Below are positions 35,266-43,970 of a DNA stretch of 64,000 bases, piece by piece. The DNA comes from Tolypothrix brevis GSE-NOS-MK-07-07A (GTDB lineage: Bacteria; Cyanobacteriota; Cyanobacteriia; Cyanobacteriales; Nostocaceae). The stretch is taken from positions 1 to 64,000 of the forward strand of contig JAHHIJ010000002.1 of NCBI GenBank assembly GCA_019358985.1. The letters are read 5' to 3'. Every line of letters starts with the position of its first letter. Within the stretch, counting starts at the first letter, position 1. Made by a program: the position numbers and the translations under genes. The notes under the pieces are model-generated. The model did not search any database. It saw only the letters and a program-made list of their open reading frames with translations, and was not told the origin of the DNA.

Positions 35266-35414
35266 AAGGGAAGAGGGAAAGGGGAAAGGAATAAAAAACT
35301 TTCCCCTATTCAGTGAGGCAGTTCCTTTGTGAGGGATAATAGCGAAAAGTTGCGCGTTTTCCCGATTCGTGAGTTGAGTCTACAATATAAAAAAGCAAAT
35401 TATCTGTAATCTCT

Positions 35415-35603
35415 ATGGAAAAGCTCAATATTAAAGAAGAAGCTCGAAAGCTAATTGATAAATTACCTGCTAACTCAACATGGGATGACCTCATGTATGA
35501 GATTTATGTTAGGCAAGTTGTTGAAGCTGGACTTGCTGACAGTCAAGTTGGTAAAGTAATTTCCGCACAGGAAGTTAGGGCAAAATTTGGACTACCAGAG
35601 TGA
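35415..35603 (+). CDS. Antitoxin-like protein of a ParE/RelE module
   Basis: 62 residues of a common cyanobacterial antitoxin type: IKEEARKLIDKLP, STWDDLMYEIYVRQ, then a C-terminal helix ending EVRAKFGLPE. No classical ribbon-helix-helix is obvious. Its last codons overlap the start of the toxin-like gene by 4 bp (ATG inside the stop region at 35600), the tight coupling expected for toxin-antitoxin pairs. Its partner is truncated, so it may now be an orphan. Confidence 0.8.
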   Translation: MEKLNIKEEARKLIDKLPANSTWDDLMYEIYVRQVVEAGLADSQVGKVISAQEVRAKFGLPE

Positions 35604-35830
35604 AAGTTTTTTGGACAGAAACAGCCGTAGAAAACCTATCTGCAATTTATACTTACATTGCCCAGAATTCACCTCGGTACGCAACCAGGATTATTGACCG
35701 TATAACCAAACGTTCCCAGCAGCTTGCGAATTTCCCTGTATCTGGTCGAATTGTACCAGAGTTTGAAACAGAGCAAATTCGGGAAGTCATTGAAGGTTCA
35801 TATTTAATCTGGCGAGAGTCTTTGAACTAG
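35600..35830 (+). pseudogene. ParE/RelE-type toxin, C-terminally truncated
   Basis: 76 residues matching the first three quarters of a ParE toxin (VFWTETAVENLSAIYTYIAQ, RSQQLANFPVSGRIVPEF, IREVIEGSYLIW). Intact family members usually continue about 20 residues with the last beta strands. Here the frame runs into a 42-bp tandem repeat, reads RESLN and stops at TAG in the first, variant repeat unit. The end of the toxin is not found after the repeat. Loss of the C-terminal strand should inactivate it (inference). Confidence 0.8.
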
Positions 35831-36064
35831 ATTGGAGAGTCTTTGATACTCGTTGATGAGTCTTTGAAGGAGATTGGAGAGTCTTTGATACTCGTTGATG
35901 AGTCTTTGAAGGAGATTGGAGAGTCTTTGATACTCGTCGATGAGTCTTTGAAGGAGATTGGAGAGTCTTTGATACTCGTCGATGAGTCTTTGAAGGAGAT
36001 TGGAGAGTCTTTGATACTCGTCGATGAGTCTTTGAAGGAGATTGGAGAGTCTTTGATACTCGTT
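35816..36064. repeat. 42-bp tandem repeat, about 5.9 copies
   Basis: Units start at 35816, 35858, 35900, 35942, 35984 and 36026. Each unit is itself two 21-bp halves both beginning GAGTCTTTGA. The first unit has ACTA for AGGA, giving the toxin stop. Later units differ only at GTT/GTC. In another frame it would encode a 14-residue repeat, but I see no evidence of a gene. 36065-36202 holds only the leader of the next gene. Confidence 0.95.
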
Positions 36065-36202
36065 ACTACAAAAGTGAACTACGTTCTTCCCTTCCCCTTA
36101 CTTTTGATATAGATATTTAACCTTACCAGAGGAAGACGATCGCATAACGAGAATTTCTTAACATTCAAGCGTTTGGTCTAAAAATTAGAGGGAAATTCGC
36201 GA

Positions 36203-36571
36203 ATGTTAGCATTCAACAAAATATTTAACCAATTGCGTCGCATAATAGCGATCGCATTTTTAGCTGGTTTAGTCTTGTTAACTAGTTTACCTGCTTCTGC
36301 ACAAGCTGAAAGCGCTAATGATTATATCGAGAGCGGTAAGCGTGCAGCAGAAGTCATCCCCAAGGATTTGGGAACTGGAATTAAGCAAAAAAATCCCGTG
36401 GAAATGCTGAAGCGCTTTGGCTCTGAACTAACCAACGATCCTGCAAAACGCTCTTTTGGGGCAGAAGATTACGAACGTAGCCAAATTGAGCAAGAACTTG
36501 CCCGCAACAAAGCGCAACGTGGAGATTACGATCAAAATATTGAAAAAGTAAAACGCGAAACTTCTCAGTAG
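36203..36571 (+). CDS. Exported small protein of unknown function
   Basis: 122 residues. A signal peptide is evident: basic RRIIAIAFLAGLVLLTSL then ASAQA, with cleavage near residue 36. The mature part is short, charged and helical (YIESGKRAAEVIPKDLGTG, YERSQIEQELARNKAQRGDY). It resembles conserved cyanobacterial hypothetical exported proteins; no function can be given. Followed by a terminator, so it is a single-gene transcript. Confidence 0.75.
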   Translation: MLAFNKIFNQLRRIIAIAFLAGLVLLTSLPASAQAESANDYIESGKRAAEVIPKDLGTGIKQKNPVEMLKRFGSELTNDPAKRSFGAEDYERSQIEQELARNKAQRGDYDQNIEKVKRETSQ

Positions 36572-36610
36572 TTAAGTTTGTCTAATTTACTGTTGCTGAA
36601 TTTTTCAATC

Positions 36611-36640
36611 TAGGGTGAGCATTGCTTACCCTATTTTTTA
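36611..36640 (+). terminator. Rho-independent terminator
   Basis: TAGGGTGAGC/GCTTACCCTA stem (one internal mismatch) with a short loop, followed by a TTTTTT tract, 40 bp after the stop of the exported protein gene. Confidence 0.8.
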
Positions 36641-36669
36641 TATTAGGTAGGCAAAAATAGTAAATTAAT

Positions 36670-36783
36670 ACTAGTAGTCTGTCAAGATAAAAATGATGGT
36701 TGTAGAGACGTAGCACTGCTACGTCTGTGAGCCGGTTGTGGATTTGTACACAACCATCAAAATATAATTGACAGGCTACTAGT
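36670..36783. mobile_element. MITE-D (114 bp)
   Basis: Ends ACTAGTAGTCTGTCAA and TTGACAGGCTACTAGT match at 15 of 16 positions. Inside, GATGGTTGT and ACAACCATC form a second inverted pair enclosing a GACGTAGC hairpin. No coding capacity. Confidence 0.85.
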
Positions 36784-36811
36784 TTTGGTTGTCAGATAAA
36801 TCAAATATATA

Positions 36812-36866
36812 GTAAAGACGTTCCACGGTCACGTCTATATAGTAGAGACGTTCCGTTGGAACGTCT
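36812..36866. repeat. Two GACGTTCC hairpins
   Basis: Adjacent hairpins GACGTTCCACGGTCACGTC and GACGTTCCGTTGGAACGTC, both followed by TATAT. They lie 120 bp before the sucrose-phosphatase start. Confidence 0.8.
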
Positions 36867-36986
36867 ATATTGTTAATTATTAGTAGATTAGTACTAGTTT
36901 GTGCAATTTTGAATGAATTGGATATTTTGGGAAAAATCTACCTACTGCGATCGCACATCAAGAGCAAAAAGGACATAAACTTTTTG

Positions 36987-37766
36987 ATGGGAAAGCTGGC
37001 AACACAATCAGAGGTAGCTGTGGATAAATTTCTTTTTGTAACAGACTTAGATAATACCTTCGTGGGACATGACGAAGCTTTAACAGAACTTCAGCAAACA
37101 CTGGGGGAACATCGCCAAAAGTATGGTACCAAAATTGTTTATGCTACGGGGCGATCGCGTGTACTTTATCAAGAACTGCAAATTGAAAAAAACCTCATCA
37201 AACCAGACGCTTTGGTCGTTTCTGTCGGAACAGAAATTTATTTTGATGGAAGCGATAATCCTGATTCTACTTGGTCAACGCGACTTGCCGACGGCTGGAA
37301 TCGTGACACTGTATTAGCCGAAACCGCAAAACATCCAGAATTAGTCCCCCAACCCGACTCAGAACAGCGTCCTTTTAAGATAAGTTTTTTCCTCAAAGAA
37401 GAATCAGCACATAAAATTTTACCATTACTTGACACAAATCTGTCAAAATGTGGTTTAAATATAAAGTTAATCTATAGCAGCGGTGTTGACCTTGACATCG
37501 TACCCCACCACAGCGATAAGGGTCAGGCTATGCAATTTCTCCGCCAAAAGTGGGGAATTGCAGCAGAGGAAACAGTTGTCTGTGGCGATTCTGGCAATGA
37601 TATTGCTTTATTTGCCGTGGGGAACGAAAGAGGAATTCTCGTTGGGAATGCCCGTCCGGAATTACTCCAATGGCACAATGAAAATCCCGCTGACTATCGT
37701 TACCTCGCACAAAGCTTTTGTGCAGGTGGAATTCTCGAAGGTTTAAAACACTTTGGCTTTATTTAA
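36987..37766 (+). CDS. spp: Sucrose-phosphate phosphatase (HAD superfamily)
   Basis: 259 residues from the ATG at 36987, chosen for its upstream AAAGGA and because the family begins near this point; an open frame extends upstream without homology. It removes phosphate from sucrose-6-phosphate, the last step of sucrose synthesis. HAD motifs: [16 protein letters not shown] (nucleophile Asp), [10 protein letters not shown], the lysine in RPFKISFF, and [13 protein letters not shown]. Its stop overlaps the ruvA start (TAATG), indicating translational coupling though the two functions are unrelated. Cytosolic. Confidence 0.9.
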   Translation: MGKLATQSEVAVDKFLFVTDLDNTFVGHDEALTELQQTLGEHRQKYGTKIVYATGRSRVLYQELQIEKNLIKPDALVVSVGTEIYFDGSDNPDSTWSTRLADGWNRDTVLAETAKHPELVPQPDSEQRPFKISFFLKEESAHKILPLLDTNLSKCGLNIKLIYSSGVDLDIVPHHSDKGQAMQFLRQKWGIAAEETVVCGDSGNDIALFAVGNERGILVGNARPELLQWHNENPADYRYLAQSFCAGGILEGLKHFGFI

Positions 37767-38404
37767 TGATTAGCTATCTAAAAGGTTTGGTTGCTGGTGT
37801 CCAAAAAATTGGCGCAAATCGCGTCATGCTGACTCTCGAAGTAAATGGCATCGGGTACGATTTACAAGTTCCCCAACGACTGGAAAAACAGTTACCACCA
37901 ACGGGAGGGGAGATACAAATTTTTACCCATTACCAAATTCGGGAAGAATTGCCTTTCCTATATGGCTTTGCTTCACCAGCCGAAAGAGACTTATTTCGCC
38001 ACTTTTTGAGTGTAAATGGAATTGGTGCAGCAAGCGCGATCGCTTTATTGGACACTCTGGAATTACCAGAATTAGTCCAAGCCATCATTGCTGCTAATAT
38101 ACAAATCTTAATTCAAGCGCCAGGAGTGGGCAAAAAGACCGCTGAACGCATCTGTTTGGAACTAAAAAGCAAATTAATCGAATGGCGGAAATCAGCAGGC
38201 TTCTTCGTGGCTACAGGTGGTCCTGCCCCAAATATTCTCGAAGAAGTGCAAATGACCCTCTTCGCTTTGGGGTATACTGCTCATGAAGTCAGTCACGCTT
38301 TACACGTAGTAAGTGAGGATATTGGACTACCAAAAGATGCTTATGTAGAAGATTGGATCAAACAAGCGATCGCACTTCTAAGTAGCGAACCAGTTGAATC
38401 TTAG
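37766..38404 (+). CDS. ruvA: Holliday junction branch migration protein RuvA
   Basis: 212 residues from the ATG overlapping the previous stop by one base. RuvA tetramers clamp Holliday junctions and load RuvB. Domain I is the OB fold ([25 protein letters not shown]). Domain II has helix-hairpin-helix motifs ([29 protein letters not shown] with LELKSKL). The C-terminal three-helix domain (about 160-212) contacts RuvB. ruvB is not in the window. The TAG stop is the first unit of a (TAGTCAA)4 repeat. Confidence 0.95.
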   Translation: MISYLKGLVAGVQKIGANRVMLTLEVNGIGYDLQVPQRLEKQLPPTGGEIQIFTHYQIREELPFLYGFASPAERDLFRHFLSVNGIGAASAIALLDTLELPELVQAIIAANIQILIQAPGVGKKTAERICLELKSKLIEWRKSAGFFVATGGPAPNILEEVQMTLFALGYTAHEVSHALHVVSEDIGLPKDAYVEDWIKQAIALLSSEPVES

Positions 38405-38429
38405 TCAATAGTCAATAGTCAATAGTCAA
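38402..38429. repeat. Heptamer repeat (TAGTCAA)4
   Basis: Four exact units beginning with the ruvA stop codon, in the 54-bp ruvA-bioF spacer. Confidence 0.95.
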
Positions 38430-38458
38430 GGGTCGATAGTTATTAACCCCACTCCCCC

Positions 38459-39616
38459 ATGTCCCCAAATCCTTATGCTTGGATAAACGAGTCACTGGCA
38501 ACGATTCACCGGGCAGACTGGTATCGTTCAGTACAAACCATCCACGGTCGCCCTGGTGCGATGGTGATTGTGGATGGTCGAGAGGTAATTAATTTTGCCA
38601 GTAACGATTATTTGGGATTAGCAGGGGACGATCGCTTAATTGAAGCTGGGGTTGCAGCTACCAAACAATTTGGGACGGGAAGCACTGGTTCTAGATTACT
38701 CAGCGGGCATCGTGAATTACACCGAGATTTGGAAGTAGCGATCGCTTCTCTCAAACAAACAGAAAATGCTCTAGTATTCAGTTCTGGCTATTTAGCAAAT
38801 TTAGGAGCAATAACCGCTTTAGTTGGCAAGCGTGATTTAATACTTTCTGACGAGTACAATCATTCCAGCTTGAAAAATGGAGCCATTCTCAGTGGTGCGA
38901 CAATTATCGAATATCCGCACTCTGATGTAACAGCTTTAAAAAATCTCTTGAGTCAGCGGCAAAATTACCGACGCTGTTTAATTATCACTGATAGCGTCTT
39001 CAGCATGGATGGGGATTTATGTCCATTGCCGACGCTGTTAAATTTAGCTGAAGAATTTAGCTGTATGCTGCTAATTGATGAGGCTCATGCTACTGGAGTA
39101 ATGGGTAAAACTGGCGCCGGTTGTGTCGAACATTTCGGCTGTACAGGAAAGCAATTAATTCAAGTTGGTACTTTGAGTAAAGCTTTAGGCAGTTTAGGCG
39201 GTTATGTTGCCGGCAGTGCCACTTTAATTGACTTTTTGCGAAATCGCGCCCCCAGTTGGATTTACACCACTGCGTTGTCACCCGCAGACACCGCAGCAGC
39301 GTTAGCAGCAATCAAGATTATACAACTTGAACCGCAACGCCGCAAGCAATTATGGGAGAATGTCGATGAGTTGAAAAAGTTGCTGCAATTATTACCGAAG
39401 TTGAAATTATTGCCTTCGGAATCTCCTATATTATGTTTTCAATTGCCAAGTGCAGCGGCAGCTTTAGAAGCAGGAAAGCAACTTAAAGCTTGTGGCATTT
39501 TTGCAAGTGCGATTCGTCCTCCAACTGTTCCCACAAGTCGCATCCGCATATCTTTGATGGCAACCCATGAATCGATACATATTCAGAAGTTGGTGGAAGC
39601 GCTTTTAAGTATCTAG
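38459..39616 (+). CDS. bioF: 8-amino-7-oxononanoate synthase
   Basis: 385 residues, a PLP enzyme that condenses pimeloyl thioester with alanine in biotin synthesis. Motifs: [77 protein letters not shown], and the PLP-lysine in [13 protein letters not shown] near 240. Full length. It may be co-transcribed with spp-ruvA. Its TAG stop shares two bases with the terminal repeat of the following MITE-C. No other bio gene is nearby. Confidence 0.93.
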   Translation: MSPNPYAWINESLATIHRADWYRSVQTIHGRPGAMVIVDGREVINFASNDYLGLAGDDRLIEAGVAATKQFGTGSTGSRLLSGHRELHRDLEVAIASLKQTENALVFSSGYLANLGAITALVGKRDLILSDEYNHSSLKNGAILSGATIIEYPHSDVTALKNLLSQRQNYRRCLIITDSVFSMDGDLCPLPTLLNLAEEFSCMLLIDEAHATGVMGKTGAGCVEHFGCTGKQLIQVGTLSKALGSLGGYVAGSATLIDFLRNRAPSWIYTTALSPADTAAALAAIKIIQLEPQRRKQLWENVDELKKLLQLLPKLKLLPSESPILCFQLPSAAAALEAGKQLKACGIFASAIRPPTVPTSRIRISLMATHESIHIQKLVEALLSI

Positions 39617-39721
39617 GACTTACGCAAAAACTCTCTTAAACTCTTATTCCTTGGCTTCCTTCTCCTGTCGGAGACGCTGCGCGAAGGCGGTTCGTTTTTT
39701 GGTTCTAAAAGCGTAAGTCCT
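39615..39721. mobile_element. MITE-C copy abutting bioF stop (107 bp)
   Basis: AGGACTTACGCA to GCGTAAGTCCT. The interior contains the GTCGGAGACGCTGCGCGAAG repeat common in this genus. Left end overlaps the last two bases of the bioF stop. Confidence 0.88.
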
Positions 39722-39743
39722 AATATCTATATAGTTTCAATCC

Positions 39744-40376
39744 CTAATAGGTAGCAGATTGAAAAATCTGTTCGGCGGTTAAATTCAATTCCGGGAAAGT
39801 GATTGAGACAATTTTATCACTGCCTCGAAACTGTCTGACATGGTATTCTCCTTCAACTAAAAAGTAAACCCAGATAGTTGGTTGTTTGGGATTGCCAATA
39901 AACCGCTTACCACCCAACGCTTTATAATCTACAATCCAGTATTCGCTTATGCCTACTGCCTCATAATCAGCTGCTTTTTTTAAATAATCGTCTCTCCAGT
40001 TGGTACTAACCACCTCAACTACCAAAGGAATTGATGCTGCACAGGTAATGCAAGATTCTTTTTTCCACAGAGGTTCATTCACTAAATTGGGCTGATTTAA
40101 TATCAGCACATCCGGTGAGTAAGCTGATTCACTCATGCTTGGTTTAATGAATGCCGTTTTGGGGATAAAATAAGGCAGTTTTAAACGTTTATATTCTGCA
40201 ACTATTTCTCCAACTAAAAATCCAATAATCTCTTCATGGTCGCCTGTTGGTGGTGCCATCTCAACAATTACTCCATCATGCAGTTCATAGCGATTAAGTG
40301 TATTTACTGGATACCAAGTAATAAATTCATCGAATGTTACTAGTTTGCGTAACGTTTGGGGTTGAAAGTTCGTCAT
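39744..40376 (-). CDS. Uma2 family (DUF820) putative endonuclease
   Basis: 210 residues, the close paralogue of the gene at 21457 and lacking its 15-residue insert. Contains SAYSPDVLILNQP, PLVVEVVSTNWRDDYLKKAADYEAVGISEYWIVDY and the C-terminal FPELNLTAEQIF. All expected PD-(D/E)XK core positions appear present. Start ATG at 40376. It lies beside an IS200/IS605-type remnant and the HEARO-like RNA. Role unknown. Confidence 0.88.
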   Translation of the reverse strand: MTNFQPQTLRKLVTFDEFITWYPVNTLNRYELHDGVIVEMAPPTGDHEEIIGFLVGEIVAEYKRLKLPYFIPKTAFIKPSMSESAYSPDVLILNQPNLVNEPLWKKESCITCAASIPLVVEVVSTNWRDDYLKKAADYEAVGISEYWIVDYKALGGKRFIGNPKQPTIWVYFLVEGEYHVRQFRGSDKIVSITFPELNLTAEQIFQSATY

Positions 40377-40387
40377 CAGAAAATTGG

Positions 40388-40445
40388 GTATGAAACCCCG
40401 TCCTTTAGTACCGGTTTATATTTGCTCCATTACACGGGGGTTGTT
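40388..40445. mobile_element. IS200/IS605-type end fragment
   Basis: ATGAAACCCCGTCCTTTAGT is the typical sequence at ends of cyanobacterial IS200/IS605 elements (compare 24170-24190), but the second arm of the hairpin is decayed. Part of a 622-bp region without an intact gene. Confidence 0.4.
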
Positions 40446-40519
40446 TAATTCGGTGTGCTGTTGTACTGCACTTTCAATGGGACAATTACCATTTCAAATT
40501 TTACAACCCGCGATCGCGT

Positions 40520-40768
40520 AACGGTTTTGCTCCATAGAGCCTCCCATTTCTGGGGTTATGTTAGCTTCGACCTGTTATAAGAGCTTGTTAAGCTCGCAAC
40601 ACTGTTCCAGTGACCTTAGAACTGTTTAATTACAAGCGACAGAGCGGGGAACTAGCTGCGCATTCCGAGGTGTCGTGACTCAAATAACGGCTACTCGTTT
40701 TACCGAGTGGTCTGGTCAGAATGACTTGATGATTTCTCATGCAAGCCCTATGCCTTTAGGCTAGGGTT
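40520..40768 (+). ncRNA. HEARO / IscB omega-RNA-like structured RNA (stand-alone)
   Basis: A dense series of stems on the + strand: GCTC/GAGC (40529-40540), GAGCTT/AAGCTC (40581-40595), CACTG/CAGTG (40600-40612), CGACA/TGTCG (40637-40675), CTACTCG/CGAGTGG (40691-40710), and a terminal CCCTA.GCC/GGC.TAGGG hairpin (40746-40766). The order TAAG, stem, CGCAACACTG, CAGTGACC, AGAACTG resembles the HEARO/IscB guide-RNA scaffold as I recall it. No iscB gene is present; many cyanobacterial HEARO copies are stand-alone. A guide would lie just 5' of about 40520. Identification is from memory of the motif, not from a model search. Confidence 0.5.
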
Positions 40769-40998
40769 CCTGACACTAGTTTTTCGTATTCTACACCTAT
40801 CCATCCGCGCACTCAGCAGATGAAAATAGCGTTTATCTTCATAAATATTATACGTGACAACTACAAACGAGGACAAATTAAAAAAGCGATCGCATTTAAA
40901 ACTTGAGCTTTTAATGCATCCGACTGTCAAGGCAAAAGTCTCTAGAAGCGTTTTCGTAGTATTGAATAAGAGCGAAACTCCAGGTTTTAATCTCAGAT

Positions 40999-41661
40999 TT
41001 AATTATTTAAATAAGCCGAAAATGTGTTGGCAAAAATTGCGGCTTGAGTGCGATCACGTAAATTTAATCTATTCAAAATATTTGTGACATGATTTTTTAC
41101 TGTTCCCTCAGAAATGTATAATTGTTGAGCAATTTCTTTATTATTTGCACCTGTTGCAATTAACTGCAAAACCTCTTTTTCTCTAGGGGTAAGTTCAGCT
41201 AAACTTGCTGGCAATGGAGATAATTGAGATGCTGTTGTTGTGGGAAATTGAGTCAACAGTTTTTTGACTATTCCTGGTCCTAATTGAGTATATCCTTTGT
41301 GGACGGCGCGAATCGCCACAGCTAATTCTTCTGAAGGTGTATCTTTAAGTAAATAACCCATTGCTCCATTTTGCAATGCTGCTGTCACATATTCATCATT
41401 ATCAAAAGTTGTCAGTACTAAAACTTTGACTTTGGCAAAACGCTTGTGAATTTCTCGCGTAGCTGCAACTCCATCCATAATCGGCATTCTGACATCCATC
41501 AATACCACATCTGGCGGCTGTTGAGCAATAAGATTAATTGCTTGTTCACCGTTTTCCGCTTCTCCAATAATTTCTAAATCTGCTTCTAATTCCAATAATG
41601 CTTTTAATCCTTGGCGAATTAAATTTTGGTCATCTACAATTAAAACTTTAATCATATTCAT
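40999..41661 (-). CDS. NarL/FixJ-type response regulator
   Basis: 220 residues. Receiver domain: VDDQN acidic pocket, phospho-acceptor Asp56 in VLMDVRMPIMDG, switch Thr in LVLTTFDND, Lys in GYLLKDTPSEE. C-terminal LuxR helix-turn-helix: LTPREKEVLQLIATGANNKE, GTVKNHVTNIL. Start MNMIKVL at 41661. It lies 86 bp downstream of a matching DesK/NarX-type kinase, forming one operon. Targets are not known; the two Spy-like genes divergent from the kinase are candidates. Confidence 0.93.
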   Translation of the reverse strand: MNMIKVLIVDDQNLIRQGLKALLELEADLEIIGEAENGEQAINLIAQQPPDVVLMDVRMPIMDGVAATREIHKRFAKVKVLVLTTFDNDEYVTAALQNGAMGYLLKDTPSEELAVAIRAVHKGYTQLGPGIVKKLLTQFPTTTASQLSPLPASLAELTPREKEVLQLIATGANNKEIAQQLYISEGTVKNHVTNILNRLNLRDRTQAAIFANTFSAYLNN

Positions 41662-41747
41662 TTTTAATTTTATATATTATGAAAAATCTGATATTATCAC
41701 TAATTATTATTTCTTTTCTTGGCAGACTTGGGGTACTTGGCGGTTCG

Positions 41748-42950
41748 TTATGAAAACGAGGGAAAAGGAATATCAACTATGATCTTACAACCAAAACCGG
41801 GAGCGCTGTTAATTTGAAATTCGCCTCCTCGTGCTAGAGTGCGATCGCGCATACTTTGCAATCCAAAACCAGTTGTATTTTGCTCTACATCAAATCCTCT
41901 ACCATTATCCTCAATTATTAAATTTATATTTTTTATTGTAGTTAATTGTATTTTAATTTCTGTAGCATTTGCATATTTAGAAATGTTTGTTAATGATTCT
42001 TGAATAATCCTGTAAATAGCGGTGCTAATTTCTGGTGGTAGGGGATAAGCGAGGTCAATTTGACAAATTGGCACAACACCAGTTGAGCGATAAAATATAG
42101 CTGCAAGTAAAGCGATGGCTTCTTCTAAAGATTGCGAGTGTAAAGGTTGAGAGCGCATTGTCGAAACTGATTGTCGCACATCTTGCAATGCTTTGGAACC
42201 TAATTCTTTTGCTCTAGCTAAGAAATCTTGAGCTTTGGTAGGATTAGATTGCCATAATTTTAAAGCAGTTTCTAGTTGTAGATTCAAAGCAGTGAGAGAA
42301 TGTCCTAAAGAATCATGAATTTCTCGTGCGATGCGGTTACGTTCTTCGAGAGTAGCTTGATTTTCAATTCTCAGGGCATATTCTCGGAGTTTTTCGTTAG
42401 CGATCGCTAGTTTTTCTCGACTCTGCCGTTCAGATAATATGGCATTCATTAATAACAACACAAAAACTAAAGCTAATCCAAAGGAAACCATAAAACTTAA
42501 TGTCAAAAACCAAAATCGCTCTTGTGCCTTTGGTGGTAATGGAAATCGGGAAAATCGTTGTGTAAGTGTTATTAAAATTAAGACAAATGATAAACTAGCG
42601 ACTACTAAACGACCAGTCAACTGAAATATTAAGCAACTGCGAGTGACTATAATCATGTTAAGAAATGGAAATAATCTAGCAGTTCCACCCCCCAAAAAAG
42701 CAGTTATTAAAATCAAGATTATTTCCAAAGCTGTATAAAGTAATTTATTTTTTTGATTATTTGTAGGTAATCTTAAGCCCATTAAACCAAAAATAATCAG
42801 ACAAGCAATTGTCAGTTCTGGAAAGTTGGTCTGAAATCGCTCAGATCGAAATGGTAAAACTGCGCTGATAGCTGAAAATGCGAGTAATATCCACTCTAAA
42901 TAAAGCAAAAACCTAAAAGGATGATTTTTAAATTCAATTGGGCGGCTCAT
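41748..42950 (-). CDS. DesK/NarX-type membrane histidine kinase (HisKA_3)
   Basis: 400 residues. About five membrane helices occupy 13-170. HisKA_3 motif ERNRIAREIHDSLGHSLTAL has its phospho-acceptor at His212. The ATPase domain has IQESLTNISKYANAT (N-box), EDNGRGFD (G1) and TGFGLQSMRDR (G2). Few residues lie outside the membrane, so it probably senses the membrane itself, as DesK does, or intramembrane stress. Paired with the response regulator just downstream. Confidence 0.92.
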   Translation of the reverse strand: MSRPIEFKNHPFRFLLYLEWILLAFSAISAVLPFRSERFQTNFPELTIACLIIFGLMGLRLPTNNQKNKLLYTALEIILILITAFLGGGTARLFPFLNMIIVTRSCLIFQLTGRLVVASLSFVLILITLTQRFSRFPLPPKAQERFWFLTLSFMVSFGLALVFVLLLMNAILSERQSREKLAIANEKLREYALRIENQATLEERNRIAREIHDSLGHSLTALNLQLETALKLWQSNPTKAQDFLARAKELGSKALQDVRQSVSTMRSQPLHSQSLEEAIALLAAIFYRSTGVVPICQIDLAYPLPPEISTAIYRIIQESLTNISKYANATEIKIQLTTIKNINLIIEDNGRGFDVEQNTTGFGLQSMRDRTLARGGEFQINSAPGFGCKIIVDIPFPSFS

Positions 42951-43033
42951 AAGTTGCTACACTTTAGTAATTAGTTAATAGCCAAAAGTTAAATCATGTC
43001 CGTTTAATTAAGATCAATAAAAACATACCTACC

Positions 43034-43063
43034 GTCGTAGAGACGTTCCGCCGGAACGTCTCT
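43034..43063. repeat. GACGTTCC hairpin
   Basis: CGTAGAGACGTTCCGCCGGA and its complement arm. Located in the divergent kinase/Spy-like spacer (42951-43294). The same spacer has a TAAGCGATTTATCGCTTT stem near 43108 and a CATGACTAAAGTCATG stem near 43192; no promoter could be fixed. Confidence 0.85.
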
Positions 43064-43294
43064 ACTTTAGTTTACCAATGAAACTTTGCTTTCTTTCGTA
43101 GTAAGCGATTTATCGCTTTTTGAGGACTAAAATCCTTACTATCAACTAGTTAGTGTGATAGATTACTAGCCAGATTTATCAAATTTTAATCATGACTAAA
43201 GTCATGGGTTTATTCATGACTTTTTCCTCATGTCGTTGCAACAGATAAATTTATATGATGGTGACAGCAAACAAGCAAAGCCAAAAACTAATAA

Positions 43295-43774
43295 ATGAAA
43301 CTTAAAAATTTATCCTTGATAGCTGGAGCGATCGCCCTCACTTTAAGTGCAACTCCTTTTGTTGTCAACGCGCAACCAATATCGCAAACAGCAACAGAAG
43401 TTAAACCACCTCACAATAGTCCATTTGAACAGTTGGGACTAACGGATGCACAAAAAACCCAAATTAAAGAGATTCGTCGCAATAGTCGCACTCAAATGGA
43501 AGCAATTCTCACCCCAGAACAAAAACAACAGCTAGAAGCTGCAAAACAAGCACGTCAGGATCAACCACGGCAAGAAAGAAGTCAAGGTGAGCGTCCAAAG
43601 AAGGGTTTTGCTTCTTTGAATCTTACCCCAGAACAGAAAACCAAGATGCGTGAAATTAAGGAATCAGAGAAAAATCAGATCCAAGCAATCCTGACTCCCG
43701 AACAGCAGCAACAACTAAAGGAATTTCAAGATAATAGACGTTCTCGTCGTCAACAGCCGAATTCAGGCAACTAA
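43295..43774 (+). CDS. Spy/CpxP-like periplasmic protein (LTxxQ family)
   Basis: 159 residues with a clear signal peptide (MKLKNLSLIAGAIALTLSATPFVVNAQ, cut near 27; motif split here: hydrophobic core IAGAIALTLSA). The mature part has two related helical units with LTxxQ-type motifs: LGLTDAQKTQIKEIRR..ILTPEQKQQL and LNLTPEQKTKMREIKE..ILTPEQQQQL. This is the architecture of Spy/CpxP, small periplasmic chaperones or stress sensors. A paralogue follows at 43971. Divergent from the kinase/regulator operon. Confidence 0.8.
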   Translation: MKLKNLSLIAGAIALTLSATPFVVNAQPISQTATEVKPPHNSPFEQLGLTDAQKTQIKEIRRNSRTQMEAILTPEQKQQLEAAKQARQDQPRQERSQGERPKKGFASLNLTPEQKTKMREIKESEKNQIQAILTPEQQQQLKEFQDNRRSRRQQPNSGN

Positions 43775-43803
43775 TTAACCTTAAGCGCTGATATTCACTT
43801 GAT

Positions 43804-43827
43804 TGTGGCGGAAAATCTCATCCGCCA
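43804..43827. repeat. Hairpin after first Spy-like gene
   Basis: GTGGCGGA/TCCGCCAC stem with an eight-base loop, 30 bp after the stop. It lacks a T-tract; it may be a processing or stability element rather than a terminator. Confidence 0.6.
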
Positions 43828-43970
43828 CACACAAAAATATAGGTGACAATCGTCCAAAAAAAATATAATTTTAGTCAAAAATACTTGTATTTGTCATTTT
43901 CCCGGACGTGATGATTAATTGGGGATTCTATAATAGTGAAGACAAACTGGAGAAATCCACGAGGCAATAA

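Noticed and set aside
35843-36112. 89-aa protein made of 14-residue repeats
   Set aside because: It exists only because the 42-bp tandem repeat is open in this frame; there is no ribosome-binding site and no unique sequence.
40854-41087. Small + strand gene, possibly an iscB N-terminal remnant (VFVVLNKSETP resembles the IscB start)
   Set aside because: The frame runs antisense into the response regulator gene, starts at GTG without a ribosome-binding site, and the similarity is only about ten residues.
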